The notes under the pieces are model-generated. The model made no database searches. It was not told the DNA's origin and saw only the letters and a program-made list of their open reading frames with translations. A stretch of DNA of 64,000 nucleotides. Origin: Nitrospinia bacterium. Lineage in GTDB: Bacteria > Nitrospinota > Nitrospinia > Nitrospinales > JAJDAT01. A program made the position numbers and the translations under genes. Where the stretch lies: assembly GCA_029261715.1 (NCBI GenBank), contig JAJDAT010000049.1, positions 62,001-126,000 of the forward strand. The letters run 5' to 3'. This document shows positions 1 through 8,574 of the stretch, one piece after another (the first letter of the stretch is position 1; each line of letters opens with the position of its first letter).

Positions 1-1
1 A

Positions 2-391
2 GATTATTCTGGTTTAGTAATACGCCATCAGGGTGAAGATGACCAAAATCATTATAGAGTCCAAATTTATTCAAGCGTTACCGGAAATGGAAATAACGCA
101 GTTGAAGAGCTTAAATTGCAAGTAGTTAAAGTTGAAGACGGAACCGAAACTACTTTGACTCCAGAAACTACTCTTAATGTTATGCTTGATTCTTTAAAAA
201 ATACGACCCATTACCTTAAAGTCAGGGCGCAAGGCGAAAGTATTCAGGCAAAATTTTGGGTGACTGGATCTTCAGAACCAAATGATTGGAATTTGACGGT
301 ATCAGATTCGACTTTTTCTTCAGGTAAAGTGGGTGTTGCGACTCAAACCTCAGTCAATCGATTCGATAATGTTACTATTACCGCTTTGTAA
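2..391 (+). CDS. C-terminal part of a secreted concanavalin/LamG-like domain protein (partial)
   Basis: The reading frame is open from the window edge, so the true start lies outside. The visible 129 residues alternate short beta-strand-like stretches. They include DYSGLVIRHQ near the start, HYLKVRAQGESIQAKFW in the middle, and a final strand pair in which SGKVGVATQT is followed by RFDNVTI. This pattern is typical of the jelly-roll domains of the DUF1080/concanavalin-like group, where a G(x)VG...FDN(V/I) ending is common. Such domains usually bind or cleave carbohydrate on exported proteins. No catalytic residue can be assigned from this fragment. An internal TTG at 116 could be mistaken for a start, but similarity to the fold begins upstream of it. 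Confidence 0.6.
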   Translation, partial: DYSGLVIRHQGEDDQNHYRVQIYSSVTGNGNNAVEELKLQVVKVEDGTETTLTPETTLNVMLDSLKNTTHYLKVRAQGESIQAKFWVTGSSEPNDWNLTVSDSTFSSGKVGVATQTSVNRFDNVTITAL

Positions 392-645
392 TAAATTTAA
401 AAGTTTAGCAAGCTAGTTTTCCGCTTACATTCTTCAGTATTAAAAACCGGTTGACTTCCCTAAGGTCTCTTCTCATAATGACCTATTTACAAATTGGGGT
501 AGGGTGTTTTACTTAAACCGGATGGCAATTCCTTCAAAGCTTTTTGTTTGGTATTGAGCTTTCTCTCCGCATAACCAATGTTTTGGCCCGGATTTCCCGA
601 TACTTTTTAAATTAAAATGCAATCTGAAGTTTACCGGAGGTTGTG

Positions 646-1581
646 ATGAATATTGCTTTAACTGGAATTACTGGGATGGTTGGGTCCCACCTTGTTCGAC
701 GATTGGATAAGGAAAACCCAGAAGGATCAAAATATAATATACGCGCGTTGATTCGCGAGTCGAGTGTCGTTGAACACTTGAAGCCTTTTGAAGATATAGA
801 TTATGTGATTGGCGACTTAAATGATAAGGATTCGCTGGCTAAACTAGTTGCTGACGCTCACACAGTGATTCACTTGGCGCATTTTCCTGGCCCTGTTCAA
901 ACAGCCGATGAATTAGTGAAAGCAAACGTTAACGGTAGCTATGAATTACTAGAAGCGGCAAAAAAGGCGAAAGTTAAACAGTTTATTTTTATGAGCGCGT
1001 GCGCTGTTTTTGGAGATGTGTTGCCATCAGTTTCTGCCGATAGTCCGCTAGATGAAAATCATCCAGTTCGCCCAGCAGGTTTGTTCGGAGCAATTAAATC
1101 GGCGATCGAAGCTTTTTGTTTTTCTTACCAAAAAGCGAGCGCGTTTGATTTAACGATTTTTCGACCGGTGACTATTTATGGAGTGAAACCAGATATAGAT
1201 AAATCGGAATGGTTCCAAACAGTCGATTATTTGGCGACCAATTACAATGTTGATTTGAAGGGAAGCACAAAGTATGTTTCGGTTGACTCAGTGTGCCAGG
1301 CAATTGAAAAGGTCATAGGAAAAACCGATGCAAAATCAGCTTATCATCTAGTAGATGGTCATATACATAATTTGGATCTGGGTGAATTGATTGCCGAAAT
1401 TGTCGATTCGTTTGGGGAAGCTCAAGGGGTTAAAGGTCAGGAAGGCGTTCCAATGAGTTCTGAAGCGGCTAAAGAACTAGGTGTTGAATTCAAGGGGTTA
1501 GATGGAATCAAAGAATACATTAAGTTGATTCATCAACTTCAAGTTCAATATGGTGGAGAACGTTCTATGGATAACTGGTGA
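646..1581 (+). CDS. Extended short-chain dehydrogenase/epimerase-family protein with Tyr-to-Phe in the YxxxK motif
   Basis: This NAD(P)-binding protein of about 311 residues has the N-terminal TGxTGxxG nucleotide-binding motif (residues 6-13), a DLND segment where the second Rossmann Asp is usual, and the serine of the active-site strand at FMSACAVFG (S117). The usual catalytic Tyr-x-x-x-Lys reads F147-G-A-I-K151, so the catalytic tyrosine is replaced. The C-terminal third is a typical variable substrate lid. I chose ATG 646 because a GGAGG ribosome site ends at 640; the GTG at 643 would be too close. A split ThDP decarboxylase follows at once, suggesting one operon. The family normally modifies nucleotide sugars or reduces carbonyls. 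Loss of the tyrosine suggests altered chemistry or a binding role, which is inference. Confidence 0.85.
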   Translation: MNIALTGITGMVGSHLVRRLDKENPEGSKYNIRALIRESSVVEHLKPFEDIDYVIGDLNDKDSLAKLVADAHTVIHLAHFPGPVQTADELVKANVNGSYELLEAAKKAKVKQFIFMSACAVFGDVLPSVSADSPLDENHPVRPAGLFGAIKSAIEAFCFSYQKASAFDLTIFRPVTIYGVKPDIDKSEWFQTVDYLATNYNVDLKGSTKYVSVDSVCQAIEKVIGKTDAKSAYHLVDGHIHNLDLGELIAEIVDSFGEAQGVKGQEGVPMSSEAAKELGVEFKGLDGIKEYIKLIHQLQVQYGGERSMDNW

Positions 1582-1617
1582 TTTTTTTAACTTTAACTTC
1601 AACTTCAATATTTAAAC

Positions 1618-2115
1618 GTGTTAAATTCTCAGAATTTTTTTAGTCGACTAAAGCAAGAAGGTTTTAATTTTTATACTGGGGTTCCTTGCTCGCTTTTAGC
1701 GGGATTGTTTTCCATTTTGGAAAAACAAGATGAGTTCCCTTATTTAGCTTCCGTCCGGGAAGATGCAGCTGTGGGACTGTGCTCTGGAGCATACATGGGA
1801 GGAAAACTTCCTGTTTTGTTAATGCAGAATTCCGGTTTTGGATATAGTTTAAATGCCTTCACTTCTCTAAACTTGATATATAAAATTCCAATGTTAGTTG
1901 TCATGAGCTGGAGAGGTTGTGGAGGAAAGGACGCGCCCGAACATATTATTATGGGCGATATAAACGAAAAGCTCTTGGAAACTTCTGGAATGGAATATTC
2001 TATTCTAACTCAAGATAACCTAGATGAAGTTTTGGCTAGAGCGCGCCAAACTATTGTAAAAGATGAATTACCTTTTACAATTTTGGTAAAAAAAGGATTT
2101 TTTGATGAAAGGTAG
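1618..2115 (+). CDS. Sulfopyruvate/phosphonopyruvate decarboxylase, alpha (PYR-domain) subunit
   Basis: The 165 residues form one ThDP-enzyme PYR domain. Markers are GVPCSLL (21-27), the activating glutamate in VREDAAVG (E48), and MQNSGFG, all placed as in the ComD/Ppd family. That family decarboxylates 3-sulfopyruvate to sulfoacetaldehyde (coenzyme M or sulfonate pathways) or phosphonopyruvate to phosphonoacetaldehyde. The separate beta subunit follows, as in archaeal ComD/ComE. The start is GTG with no clear ribosome site, so translation may rely on the SDR gene 36 bp upstream. No PEP mutase or sulfolactate enzyme gene is in the window, so the substrate cannot be decided here. Confidence 0.8.
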   Translation: MLNSQNFFSRLKQEGFNFYTGVPCSLLAGLFSILEKQDEFPYLASVREDAAVGLCSGAYMGGKLPVLLMQNSGFGYSLNAFTSLNLIYKIPMLVVMSWRGCGGKDAPEHIIMGDINEKLLETSGMEYSILTQDNLDEVLARARQTIVKDELPFTILVKKGFFDER

Positions 2116-2665
2116 CGAAGCGGTAGCCGCTGTGATGGCTGAATTAGACGATGAACCTGTAGTAAATGCCAATGGTTTTATAGGGAGAGAAGCTTTTACA
2201 GCAAGAGACCGCGAAGCGAACTTTTATATGATCGGCTCTATGGGATTGGCTTCGTCTATGGGATTGGGAGTTGCTCTTGCTCAACCAGGTAAAAAGATAG
2301 TTGTTCTTGATGGAGATGGAAATGTTTTAATGGCAATGGGGACTTTGGCAATGATTGCCGCCGCCGCTCCCAAAAACCTTGTTCATGTGACTATCGATAA
2401 TGGAGTTTACGAATCTACAGGGAATCAAAAAACTCTATCGAGTCAGATTGAATTAGAAAAAGTTGCGAAGAGCTCCGGTTATAAAAACTCTTTGGTTGTT
2501 ACCGAATTAGATGAATTGAAAAAAGCGTTTCGGACTGCTTTAGATTCTGACGGGCCATCTTTTATTTTAGTTAAGGTAGAACCTAACTTTGACCATAACA
2601 CAGGCCGCGTCACGCATACGCCAGAAGAAATAAAGCGGCGATTTATGACCGCCGCTTCAAGATAA
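2105..2665 (+). CDS. Sulfopyruvate/phosphonopyruvate decarboxylase, beta (ThDP-binding) subunit
   Basis: This 186-residue PP domain carries the thiamine diphosphate motif, GDGN near residue 71 followed about 26 residues later by DN (near 99), which binds Mg-ThDP. The segment MIGSMGLASSMGLGVALA is the usual family helix before the motif. It pairs with the preceding subunit to make the full active site. Its ATG at 2105 overlaps the end of the alpha gene by 11 bp, and an AAGGA ribosome site sits just before it, a typical arrangement for balanced subunit synthesis. A hairpin follows the gene. Substrate assignment remains open between sulfo- and phosphonopyruvate. Confidence 0.82.
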   Translation: MKGSEAVAAVMAELDDEPVVNANGFIGREAFTARDREANFYMIGSMGLASSMGLGVALAQPGKKIVVLDGDGNVLMAMGTLAMIAAAAPKNLVHVTIDNGVYESTGNQKTLSSQIELEKVAKSSGYKNSLVVTELDELKKAFRTALDSDGPSFILVKVEPNFDHNTGRVTHTPEEIKRRFMTAASR

Positions 2666-2689
2666 ATATATTTAAAGCATCAAATCTAA

Positions 2690-2714
2690 TTTTTGAAGCT
2701 TGAAGCTTCAAAAA
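2690..2714. terminator. Hairpin between convergent genes
   Basis: This is a perfect 10-bp inverted repeat (TTTTTGAAGC / GCTTCAAAAA) with a 5-base loop, lying between the end of the decarboxylase genes and the end of the leftward low-complexity gene. The T-run is on the 5' side, not the usual 3' side, so a rho-independent terminator is only possible; an RNA-end-protecting hairpin fits equally well. Confidence 0.4.
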
Positions 2715-2724
2715 AACCTGAAAG

Positions 2725-3024
2725 TTAGACTGTTAAGTCTACTCGTTGTTGCGAGCTTCCGCTTCCATTAGATTCTGTCTCGGATGTTGAAGTATCTACA
2801 GAATTAGCCGAAGAATTGAAATTGGAAGCGCCTTCTGAATTTCCTTCTTGGGTTGTGCTTTCAGCTGGTGTAGGTGGAGTTACCGATGCAGAATCCCCTG
2901 TTGTTTGAGGTGCTGTTCCGCCTGAGTCAGCTGTGGATGCATTTCTGTTCTCAGAAGTACTCGTAGTTGAAGAGCTTGGTCGAGTTAGTAGTGTTGTTGC
3001 GTTACCTATTCCGTCTATAGCCAT
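2725..3024 (-). CDS. Small Ser/Thr/Asn-rich low-complexity protein
   Basis: The 99 residues are dominated by Ser, Thr, Asn and Gly, with almost no hydrophobic core apart from a short N-terminal MAIDGIGNATTLL and a C-terminal QRVDLTV. No signal peptide or catalytic motif is visible. It sits 24 bp downstream of the FlaG-like gene on the same strand and probably shares its transcript. Low-complexity, disordered proteins of this sort occur near flagellar filament and hook genes, for example as length-control or chaperone partners; that link is inference from position only. I do not recognise a family. Confidence 0.55.
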   Translation of the reverse strand: MAIDGIGNATTLLTRPSSSTTSTSENRNASTADSGGTAPQTTGDSASVTPPTPAESTTQEGNSEGASNFNSSANSVDTSTSETESNGSGSSQQRVDLTV

Positions 3025-3048
3025 AATCCCTCCCTTATATATCTTTTC

Positions 3049-3459
3049 TTAAGTTTCTTGAATTTGAACGGAACTTTCGTTCGCGCTACGCACCGCTTCG
3101 CGCAATCTGATCAATTCTTCCGTTGGTAGTTGTTTAACCACGCTCTTCGTTGAAGGGTCGATGATTTTCAAAACTACCTGCTGGTTATCAGTGATCGATA
3201 ATCGTCTCAAATTTGTAGGGCTAGACTGGTTTTCATTATTCGATGATGACTTTTCTCGCCGAACTTCTTCTTCCCCGCTATTTTGAAATTTCTGCGCTGA
3301 AGCTGCTGCCCGAGATGCGTTCGAAAGTGTTACCGAATCCTCGCCAGAATTCGCCTTTCCTTGTTCGGACGTATTTGATGGCCTAGGATTCGCGGACGGC
3401 TTGTCTGCAGGTGATTTTCTTCCTGCTGGGCCTAATGGATCTACCGCGTTTGTTTCCAT
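3049..3459 (-). CDS. FlaG-like protein with disordered N-terminus
   Basis: The protein has 136 residues. The first 80 or so are polar and disordered, with DSVTLSNASRA resembling short segments of flagellar and anti-sigma-type proteins. The last 50 residues read QQVVLKIIDPSTKSVVKQLP followed by EELIRLREAV, matching the FlaG pattern of a beta-hairpin (VVKIID-x-T-G-x-V-I-R-Q-I-P) followed by an acidic helix. FlaG proteins are encoded beside flagellin genes and influence filament length. No flagellin or fliD gene is in the window, so the gene is isolated from its usual partners. The assignment rests on the C-terminal motif only. Confidence 0.6.
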   Translation of the reverse strand: METNAVDPLGPAGRKSPADKPSANPRPSNTSEQGKANSGEDSVTLSNASRAAASAQKFQNSGEEEVRREKSSSNNENQSSPTNLRRLSITDNQQVVLKIIDPSTKSVVKQLPTEELIRLREAVRSANESSVQIQET

Positions 3460-3580
3460 GGCGTTCCCTTTCTTAATAAAACAGGTTTCTATTATTTTTT
3501 TAGGAGAAACCAGGCTCCGAAAAAATAGGGTGTATGGTCCCTAACTCACTTATCGGCAGCTGATTTAAAAACTTTAATAA

Positions 3581-3612
3581 AAAATTAAACTTTTTTAAAA
3601 AAGTTTAATTTT
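3581..3612. terminator. Perfect 32-bp A/T-rich palindrome downstream of miaB
   Basis: The two 16-bp arms are exact reverse complements with no loop bases. The site lies just past the leftward end of miaB and before the FlaG-like gene's upstream region. It may act as a weak terminator for miaB or as a protein-binding palindrome; the low G+C makes a strong intrinsic terminator unlikely. Confidence 0.4.
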
Positions 3613-3643
3613 AAAGAAAAAAAGGCGGAATTAAGTCGGAGAT

Positions 3644-4984
3644 TTAGTTAGGTGAGCGGTAAGTTCCTCTTAGAGCATGACCGGAGGCAGATTCTATATA
3701 GATCTTTGCTAAACCGCCAGATTTTAAGGTTTTTTGCCCACCAGAAAAGTTAACCATCCAATAATGTGGAGACCTTCCTTTAAAATCGTAATCTTTGTGG
3801 ACGGTTTCGCCTTCCACAAGAACTTCTACGACTTGTCCTATATATTTTTTCGCATTACGGTCAGATAATGATTTTTGAAGGTCTATCGTTCTTTGCAAAC
3901 GCTCTTTTTTGACTTCAAGAGGAACGGAATCTTCCATTTCAGTTGCCGGCGTGCCTGGTCGAGGACTATAAGAAAACATGTAACTGCTGTCAAACCCTAC
4001 CCATTCCATAAGTTCCAGAGTATCTTCAAACTCTTGGTCGGTTTCTCCTGGAAACCCCACTATGATATCTGTTGAAAACGCAATATCAGGAGCCTCAGAT
4101 CTTAAAAGATCAATTAAGGCTTTGTATTCATTGACTGTGTAACCTCGACGCATTCTTTCCAAAACTTTATTATTTCCGCTTTGAACGGGTAAATGGAGTT
4201 GATTGACTAAGATGTCTAAATCTTTAAATGCGCGAGCCGCTTCTTTGGTAAAGTCCTTTGGGTGACTTGTGGTAAACCGAATTCTTTCTACTCCAGATAT
4301 TTCAGCGACGCCATATAATAGTTCATGAAACGGAGTGGGAGGTTGCATATCTCGTTTTCCATACGAGTTTACATTTTGTCCTAATAAGATAATTTCTTTA
4401 GCTCCTCGGTCCACTAATTGTCTTACTTCTTCGTAGATTTCGTAAGGTTCTCGTGATTTTTCTCGTCCTCGAGTGAAGGGAACTATACAAAAGGAGCAAA
4501 ACTTATCGCATCCTTTGATGATATTTACATAAGCGCTGGGTCCGCTGGTCTTAGCTGCCGGTTCGTCGCTGATTGGGATAGAGTATTTTTTTTCTTGGTC
4601 GAATTCCGTCCAAACTAAGGATTTCTTTTGAGTTTTTACGTAATCAACCGCTTCGACGACTCGCTCTACGGCGTCCGGTCCTAGAACCATATCGAGATAA
4701 GGAAACTTTTTTATTAACGTTTCACCTTCTTGCTGAGCTAAGCAACCAGCAAGGGCAAGGGTCATATCAGGGTTAGCTTTTTTTAGTGGTCTAATGGTTC
4801 CGAGTAATGAATAGATTTTATGTTCCGCTTTATCTCGGATTGAACAGGTATTGACCAAAACCAAATCTGCGTTTTCTTTGGCAGAGGTGCGCAAATAACC
4901 TGACTGAAACAAAAGTTGTTCCATTCGGTCAGTATCTGCCACATTCATCTGACAGCCAAATGTTTCCATGTAGACTTGTTTCAT
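3644..4984 (-). CDS. miaB: tRNA-2-methylthio-N6-dimethylallyladenosine synthase
   Basis: MiaB adds the 2-methylthio group to i6A37 of tRNAs reading UNN codons, using two [4Fe-4S] clusters and S-adenosylmethionine. The 446-residue length is normal. The N-terminal MTTase domain has its three cluster cysteines at C11 (FGCQMN), C47 (NTCSIR) and C81 (AGCLAQQ). The radical-SAM core has the CxxxCxxC motif at C159, C163 and C166 (GCDKFCSFC), and a TRAM RNA-binding domain occupies the last 65 residues or so. The FGCQMN and NTCSIRDKAE signatures favour MiaB over RimO or MtaB. It appears monocistronic or first in its unit, with 105 bp separating it from the carbamoyltransferase gene upstream. Confidence 0.95.
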   Translation of the reverse strand: MKQVYMETFGCQMNVADTDRMEQLLFQSGYLRTSAKENADLVLVNTCSIRDKAEHKIYSLLGTIRPLKKANPDMTLALAGCLAQQEGETLIKKFPYLDMVLGPDAVERVVEAVDYVKTQKKSLVWTEFDQEKKYSIPISDEPAAKTSGPSAYVNIIKGCDKFCSFCIVPFTRGREKSREPYEIYEEVRQLVDRGAKEIILLGQNVNSYGKRDMQPPTPFHELLYGVAEISGVERIRFTTSHPKDFTKEAARAFKDLDILVNQLHLPVQSGNNKVLERMRRGYTVNEYKALIDLLRSEAPDIAFSTDIIVGFPGETDQEFEDTLELMEWVGFDSSYMFSYSPRPGTPATEMEDSVPLEVKKERLQRTIDLQKSLSDRNAKKYIGQVVEVLVEGETVHKDYDFKGRSPHYWMVNFSGGQKTLKSGGLAKIYIESASGHALRGTYRSPN

Positions 4985-5089
4985 ATGAAATCTAAGGACG
5001 TATTCTATGTAGTTAGTTGTTGTAAAGCTTTTAATTTAAAGGAATTAGAGCGCTAATGCAAGGGGTTAAGAACAGACTTGTTTAAAAAG

Positions 5090-6904
5090 CTAATCTAATT
5101 CAAACTCGTTTTTCCAGTCAGAATCGCCTTCTAACGGTTTTTGTTCTTGTTTATCGAGAACAAAATTCCCCAAGATGAGATAATCCATTTCGGTTCGCAT
5201 AAAACAGCGAAAAGCATCTTCAGGAGTACAAACGATAGGTTCTCCTCGAACGTTGAAGGAAGTATTGACGATGATGGGACATCCCGTCTGTTTTTCAAAA
5301 CTTTCCAATAATGCATGGTACCGAGGATGGGTGGTTTTTTCTACCGTTTGTATACGTGCGGTATAGTCTACATGAGTTACGGCGGGGATATCTGAACGAG
5401 GGATATTTAGCAGATCAATGCCAAATAATTTTTCTTGTTCTTCTGTCATTTTAATTTTTCGGGCTTCTTTTACAGGAGCGACTAACAACATATAGGGACT
5501 TGATGCGTCCATTTCGAACCATTCGCTCACTTTTTCTCGCAAAACAGAAGGGGCAAAAGGGCGAAAGGACTCTCTATATTTAATCTTCAAGTTCATAACG
5601 GATTGCATTTTTTTACTTCTTGCGTCGCCAAGAACACTTCTTCCTCCAAGGGACCTAGGGCCAAACTCCATTCGACCTTGAAACCAACCGATTACCTTTT
5701 CGTCTTTTAAATGTTTAGCAACTGTTTCGATTAATTGGTTATCGTCGTACTCTTTAAAAGGAATTTCTTCCTTCTGTAGGAAATTTCGAATAGTTTCTTT
5801 ATCAAACTCAGGACCTAGGTAAGATCCTTTCATTGAATCGTTTCCATTTACTTTGCGTGAACTATTCAAAGCGTGATGCCATATATAAAGCGCTATTCCT
5901 AAAGCCCCTCCAGCGTCGCCCGCTGCAGGTTGAACCCAGATTTCGTCAAAAACTTTTTCTCGAAGTATTTTTCCATTTCCTACGCAATTCAGAGCGACTC
6001 CGCCGGCGAGGCAAAGGTTTTTCATTCCGGTGAGTTTGCGGACATAGCGCGACATTTTTACCATGATTTCTTCGGTAATTACCTGTAGCGATGCTGCGAT
6101 ATCCATTTCTCTTTGAGTGAGTTGGGATTCTCCCTTACGAGCCGGTCCTCCAAATAACTTGTCAAACTTTTGATTGGTCATCGTAAGACCTGCTAGATAG
6201 TTAAAATAAGACATGTCCATTCGAAACGAACCGTCATCTTTCAGGTCTATCAGGTGTTCTCTAATGAGATTGACATATTTGGGTTTTCCATAAGGAGCTA
6301 GTCCCATTACTTTATATTCGCCGCTATTAACTTTAAATCCCAAGTAGTAGGTAAAAGCCGAATAAAGCAACCCAAGAGAGTGTGGAAACTGTAGTTCTTT
6401 AATAAGTTCAAGTTTGTTGCCTTTGCCTACGCTAATACTGCTTGTAGCCCATTCTCCCACTCCGTCCATTGTCAATACAGCGGCTTCTTCAAAAGGTGAT
6501 GGAAAAAATGCGCTGGCGGCATGAGACTCGTGGTGTTCGGCGAACATCACCGGACCTGAATAATCCAAATTAGTTCGAATATTTTGGCGTGTCCAAAGTT
6601 TGTCTTTTAGCCACAAGGGGACAGCTTTAAGGCATGATTTTAATCCGAGGGGAGCGACGCTTAAGTAAGTTTCTAAAATTCTCTCGAATTTGATAAAAGG
6701 CTTATCATAAAAGCCAACATAATCTAGATCTTCCACTTTAATACCGCCTTCTTGAAGGCAGTATTCAACGGCTTTATGGGGAAAAGAAGCGTCGTGTTTT
6801 TTACGAGTAAAACGTTCTTCTTGTGCGGCGGCTGTAATCTCCCCATCTTGGACTAGGCAGGCTGCAGAATCATGATAAAAAGCTGAAATTCCTAAAATAT
6901 TCAT
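5090..6904 (-). CDS. NodU/CmcH-family carbamoyltransferase
   Basis: This 604-residue enzyme begins with MNILGISAFYHDSAACL and contains the GGVALNC segment, both hallmarks of the TsaD/Kae1-like N-terminal domain that binds ATP and carbamoyl phosphate through a metal. The C-terminal domain carries EFGPRSLGGRS and NTSFNVRGEPIV, the YrdC-like part conserved in the family. Members transfer a carbamoyl group to a hydroxyl of a sugar, antibiotic or Nod factor. No obvious natural-product genes adjoin it; the next gene, 16 bp downstream of this gene's start and therefore transcribed before it, is the DUF4149-like membrane protein. The acceptor substrate cannot be read from the sequence. Family identity is secure. 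Confidence 0.92.
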   Translation of the reverse strand: MNILGISAFYHDSAACLVQDGEITAAAQEERFTRKKHDASFPHKAVEYCLQEGGIKVEDLDYVGFYDKPFIKFERILETYLSVAPLGLKSCLKAVPLWLKDKLWTRQNIRTNLDYSGPVMFAEHHESHAASAFFPSPFEEAAVLTMDGVGEWATSSISVGKGNKLELIKELQFPHSLGLLYSAFTYYLGFKVNSGEYKVMGLAPYGKPKYVNLIREHLIDLKDDGSFRMDMSYFNYLAGLTMTNQKFDKLFGGPARKGESQLTQREMDIAASLQVITEEIMVKMSRYVRKLTGMKNLCLAGGVALNCVGNGKILREKVFDEIWVQPAAGDAGGALGIALYIWHHALNSSRKVNGNDSMKGSYLGPEFDKETIRNFLQKEEIPFKEYDDNQLIETVAKHLKDEKVIGWFQGRMEFGPRSLGGRSVLGDARSKKMQSVMNLKIKYRESFRPFAPSVLREKVSEWFEMDASSPYMLLVAPVKEARKIKMTEEQEKLFGIDLLNIPRSDIPAVTHVDYTARIQTVEKTTHPRYHALLESFEKQTGCPIIVNTSFNVRGEPIVCTPEDAFRCFMRTEMDYLILGNFVLDKQEQKPLEGDSDWKNEFELD

Positions 6905-6920
6905 AATAATTATTTGAAAA

Positions 6921-7379
6921 TTAACTTAGAGATAAACCCTTAGCGGTATATCCCAATAATATTAAACCTAGAATGAGAACCAATCCATTTAATCTGACAG
7001 ATAAAGAATGTAGACGATCAAATTGAGATTTAAGGTTGCTCAATTTATCTGAGTTTTCTTCAGTTTTAATCAAAGGTTTCAAACCTCTTGCTTTTGGACC
7101 GACTACTTGACCGGCAAAAACAGAACAACATAGCATAATAGAAATTAAAATTATTTTAGTGTCGGTGAATGACTGAGAGTTTATTAATAAAATGGCTAGG
7201 GCGATAATACCCGAAATGTAGCCTATCAGATAATATCTGGGAAAAATAACTCCCACAACTTCTCCAGCTTTTTCCCGTTCCAAGGTTTTAAAAATTGCGG
7301 GAGCGGCAAAGAATGAGAAAAAGACAATGGAGCCAATCCAAACGACTAAAGATAAAAGATAAATTAAATTAAAAAACAT
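6921..7379 (-). CDS. DUF4149 (TMEM205-like) membrane protein
   Basis: The protein has 152 residues and four hydrophobic segments, at about 3-30, 45-66, 75-95 and 125-148. It begins with the LVVWIGSIVFFSFFAAPAIF pattern, which matches the DUF4149/TMEM205 family (conserved W-G-S/G and F-P-x-Y; here FPRYYLIGY). The family is widespread in bacteria, and no biochemical role is established. It lies 16 bp before the carbamoyltransferase gene on the same strand, so the two are probably co-transcribed. About 250 bp of AT-rich sequence without a recognisable gene separates it from pyrF. Confidence 0.75.
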   Translation of the reverse strand: MFFNLIYLLSLVVWIGSIVFFSFFAAPAIFKTLEREKAGEVVGVIFPRYYLIGYISGIIALAILLINSQSFTDTKIILISIMLCCSVFAGQVVGPKARGLKPLIKTEENSDKLSNLKSQFDRLHSLSVRLNGLVLILGLILLGYTAKGLSLS

Positions 7380-7630
7380 TTTTATTATTCAAATTTTTTG
7401 ATTTTAATCTGATTGTTAAAGAATGTACTTGGTTTGTAAAAATGGATTGTAGAAACTAGGAGATTTTTTTAAATAGATTTTAGATAACAGAATTATCATA
7501 TCAAATTTGTCAAATTACCGCTATTAATAGAAGGTGTTGTCTGTTGAATTAAAGCGGTTAAAATAATAAAAATTAAATTATATTTTTTTCGTTAAATTGA
7601 ACGTTAAACAAAATAGTTTGGAAATTAATT

Positions 7631-8362
7631 TCAAGGTTTTTCCTGGTTCCGGGAGACTAATCCATGTTCTATTTCTTTAACTATTTTTTGCGCAGCCTCT
7701 TTAGGGTCTGCGGCATTCCGTATGGGTCTGCCAACAACAATATAGTCCGCTCCGTCTTTTATAGCTTGTTCAGGAGTTGCGACGCGAGATTGATCGTCAG
7801 CGGACATTCCTTGCCATTGAGGTCTAATTCCTGGAACGATGAGCAAAAAATTGGGCCCGCATGCTTGACGAATTTTTTCAACTTCTTGAGCGGAACAAAC
7901 AGCTCCAGAACAACCTGCTCTTTGGGCTATTTCGGCCCTTTCGGTGGCCAGCTGTGGCAAGCTAATATTCTGAGAAAAGCCTAGAAGGGGTAAGTGATCG
8001 GGCGATGTGCTTGTAAGAATAGTGATTCCTAAAATATCTATGCCTTTTCGAAAAGACTCTTTGTTTTGTAATAAATTGGGGTGATCGCAATGTACGGTTA
8101 CAAAACGAACTGGATATTTTGAAGCAGATCGTAAAGCGCCTGAAACAGTGGCTGGAATATCATGTAGCTTTAAGTCTAAAAAAATCCCCGCTGAACTATT
8201 TTCAGTAACCGCTCGAATTATGGAAGGGCCTTCTGCAACAAATAGTTCCAAACCAATCTTAAAGTAGCCTACATGCCCATTTAGTATTTTAACTAGCCGC
8301 ACAGCTTCATTTATATCTGGTACGTCTAGGGCAAATATCAATCTTTCTTTAGCCTGATTCAA
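7631..8362 (-). CDS. pyrF: Orotidine 5'-phosphate decarboxylase
   Basis: PyrF converts OMP to UMP, the last step of de novo pyrimidine synthesis. The 243-residue TIM barrel has IFALDVP at strand 1, FKIGLEL at strand 2, and the catalytic DxKxxD tetrad region at D63-L-K65-L-H-D68-IP. The phosphate-gripper segments IVPGIRPQ and YIVVGRPI lie near the C-terminus. The start is TTG at 8362; another TTG seven codons later is possible. The gene appears to stand alone, with no other pyr gene in the window. Confidence 0.95.
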   Translation of the reverse strand: MNQAKERLIFALDVPDINEAVRLVKILNGHVGYFKIGLELFVAEGPSIIRAVTENSSAGIFLDLKLHDIPATVSGALRSASKYPVRFVTVHCDHPNLLQNKESFRKGIDILGITILTSTSPDHLPLLGFSQNISLPQLATERAEIAQRAGCSGAVCSAQEVEKIRQACGPNFLLIVPGIRPQWQGMSADDQSRVATPEQAIKDGADYIVVGRPIRNAADPKEAAQKIVKEIEHGLVSRNQEKP

Positions 8363-8574
8363 TTTGAGTGAGCTACCTTTTATTTGTTTGTTTTTTTGAT
8401 TCTAAAACTCTGATAATATAGATAAAGCCAAAGCCCCCAGAACGACTTTTCTTTAGTTTAAGGGTATTTGATTCAATTTTTGATTCCTTTTTCTTAGCGC
8501 CCTAATTACTTTTTACCTATTTTAGGATGCCTTTTTGAAAAAAGCGATCCAGTCAATAAAGAGAAAACCACTTC

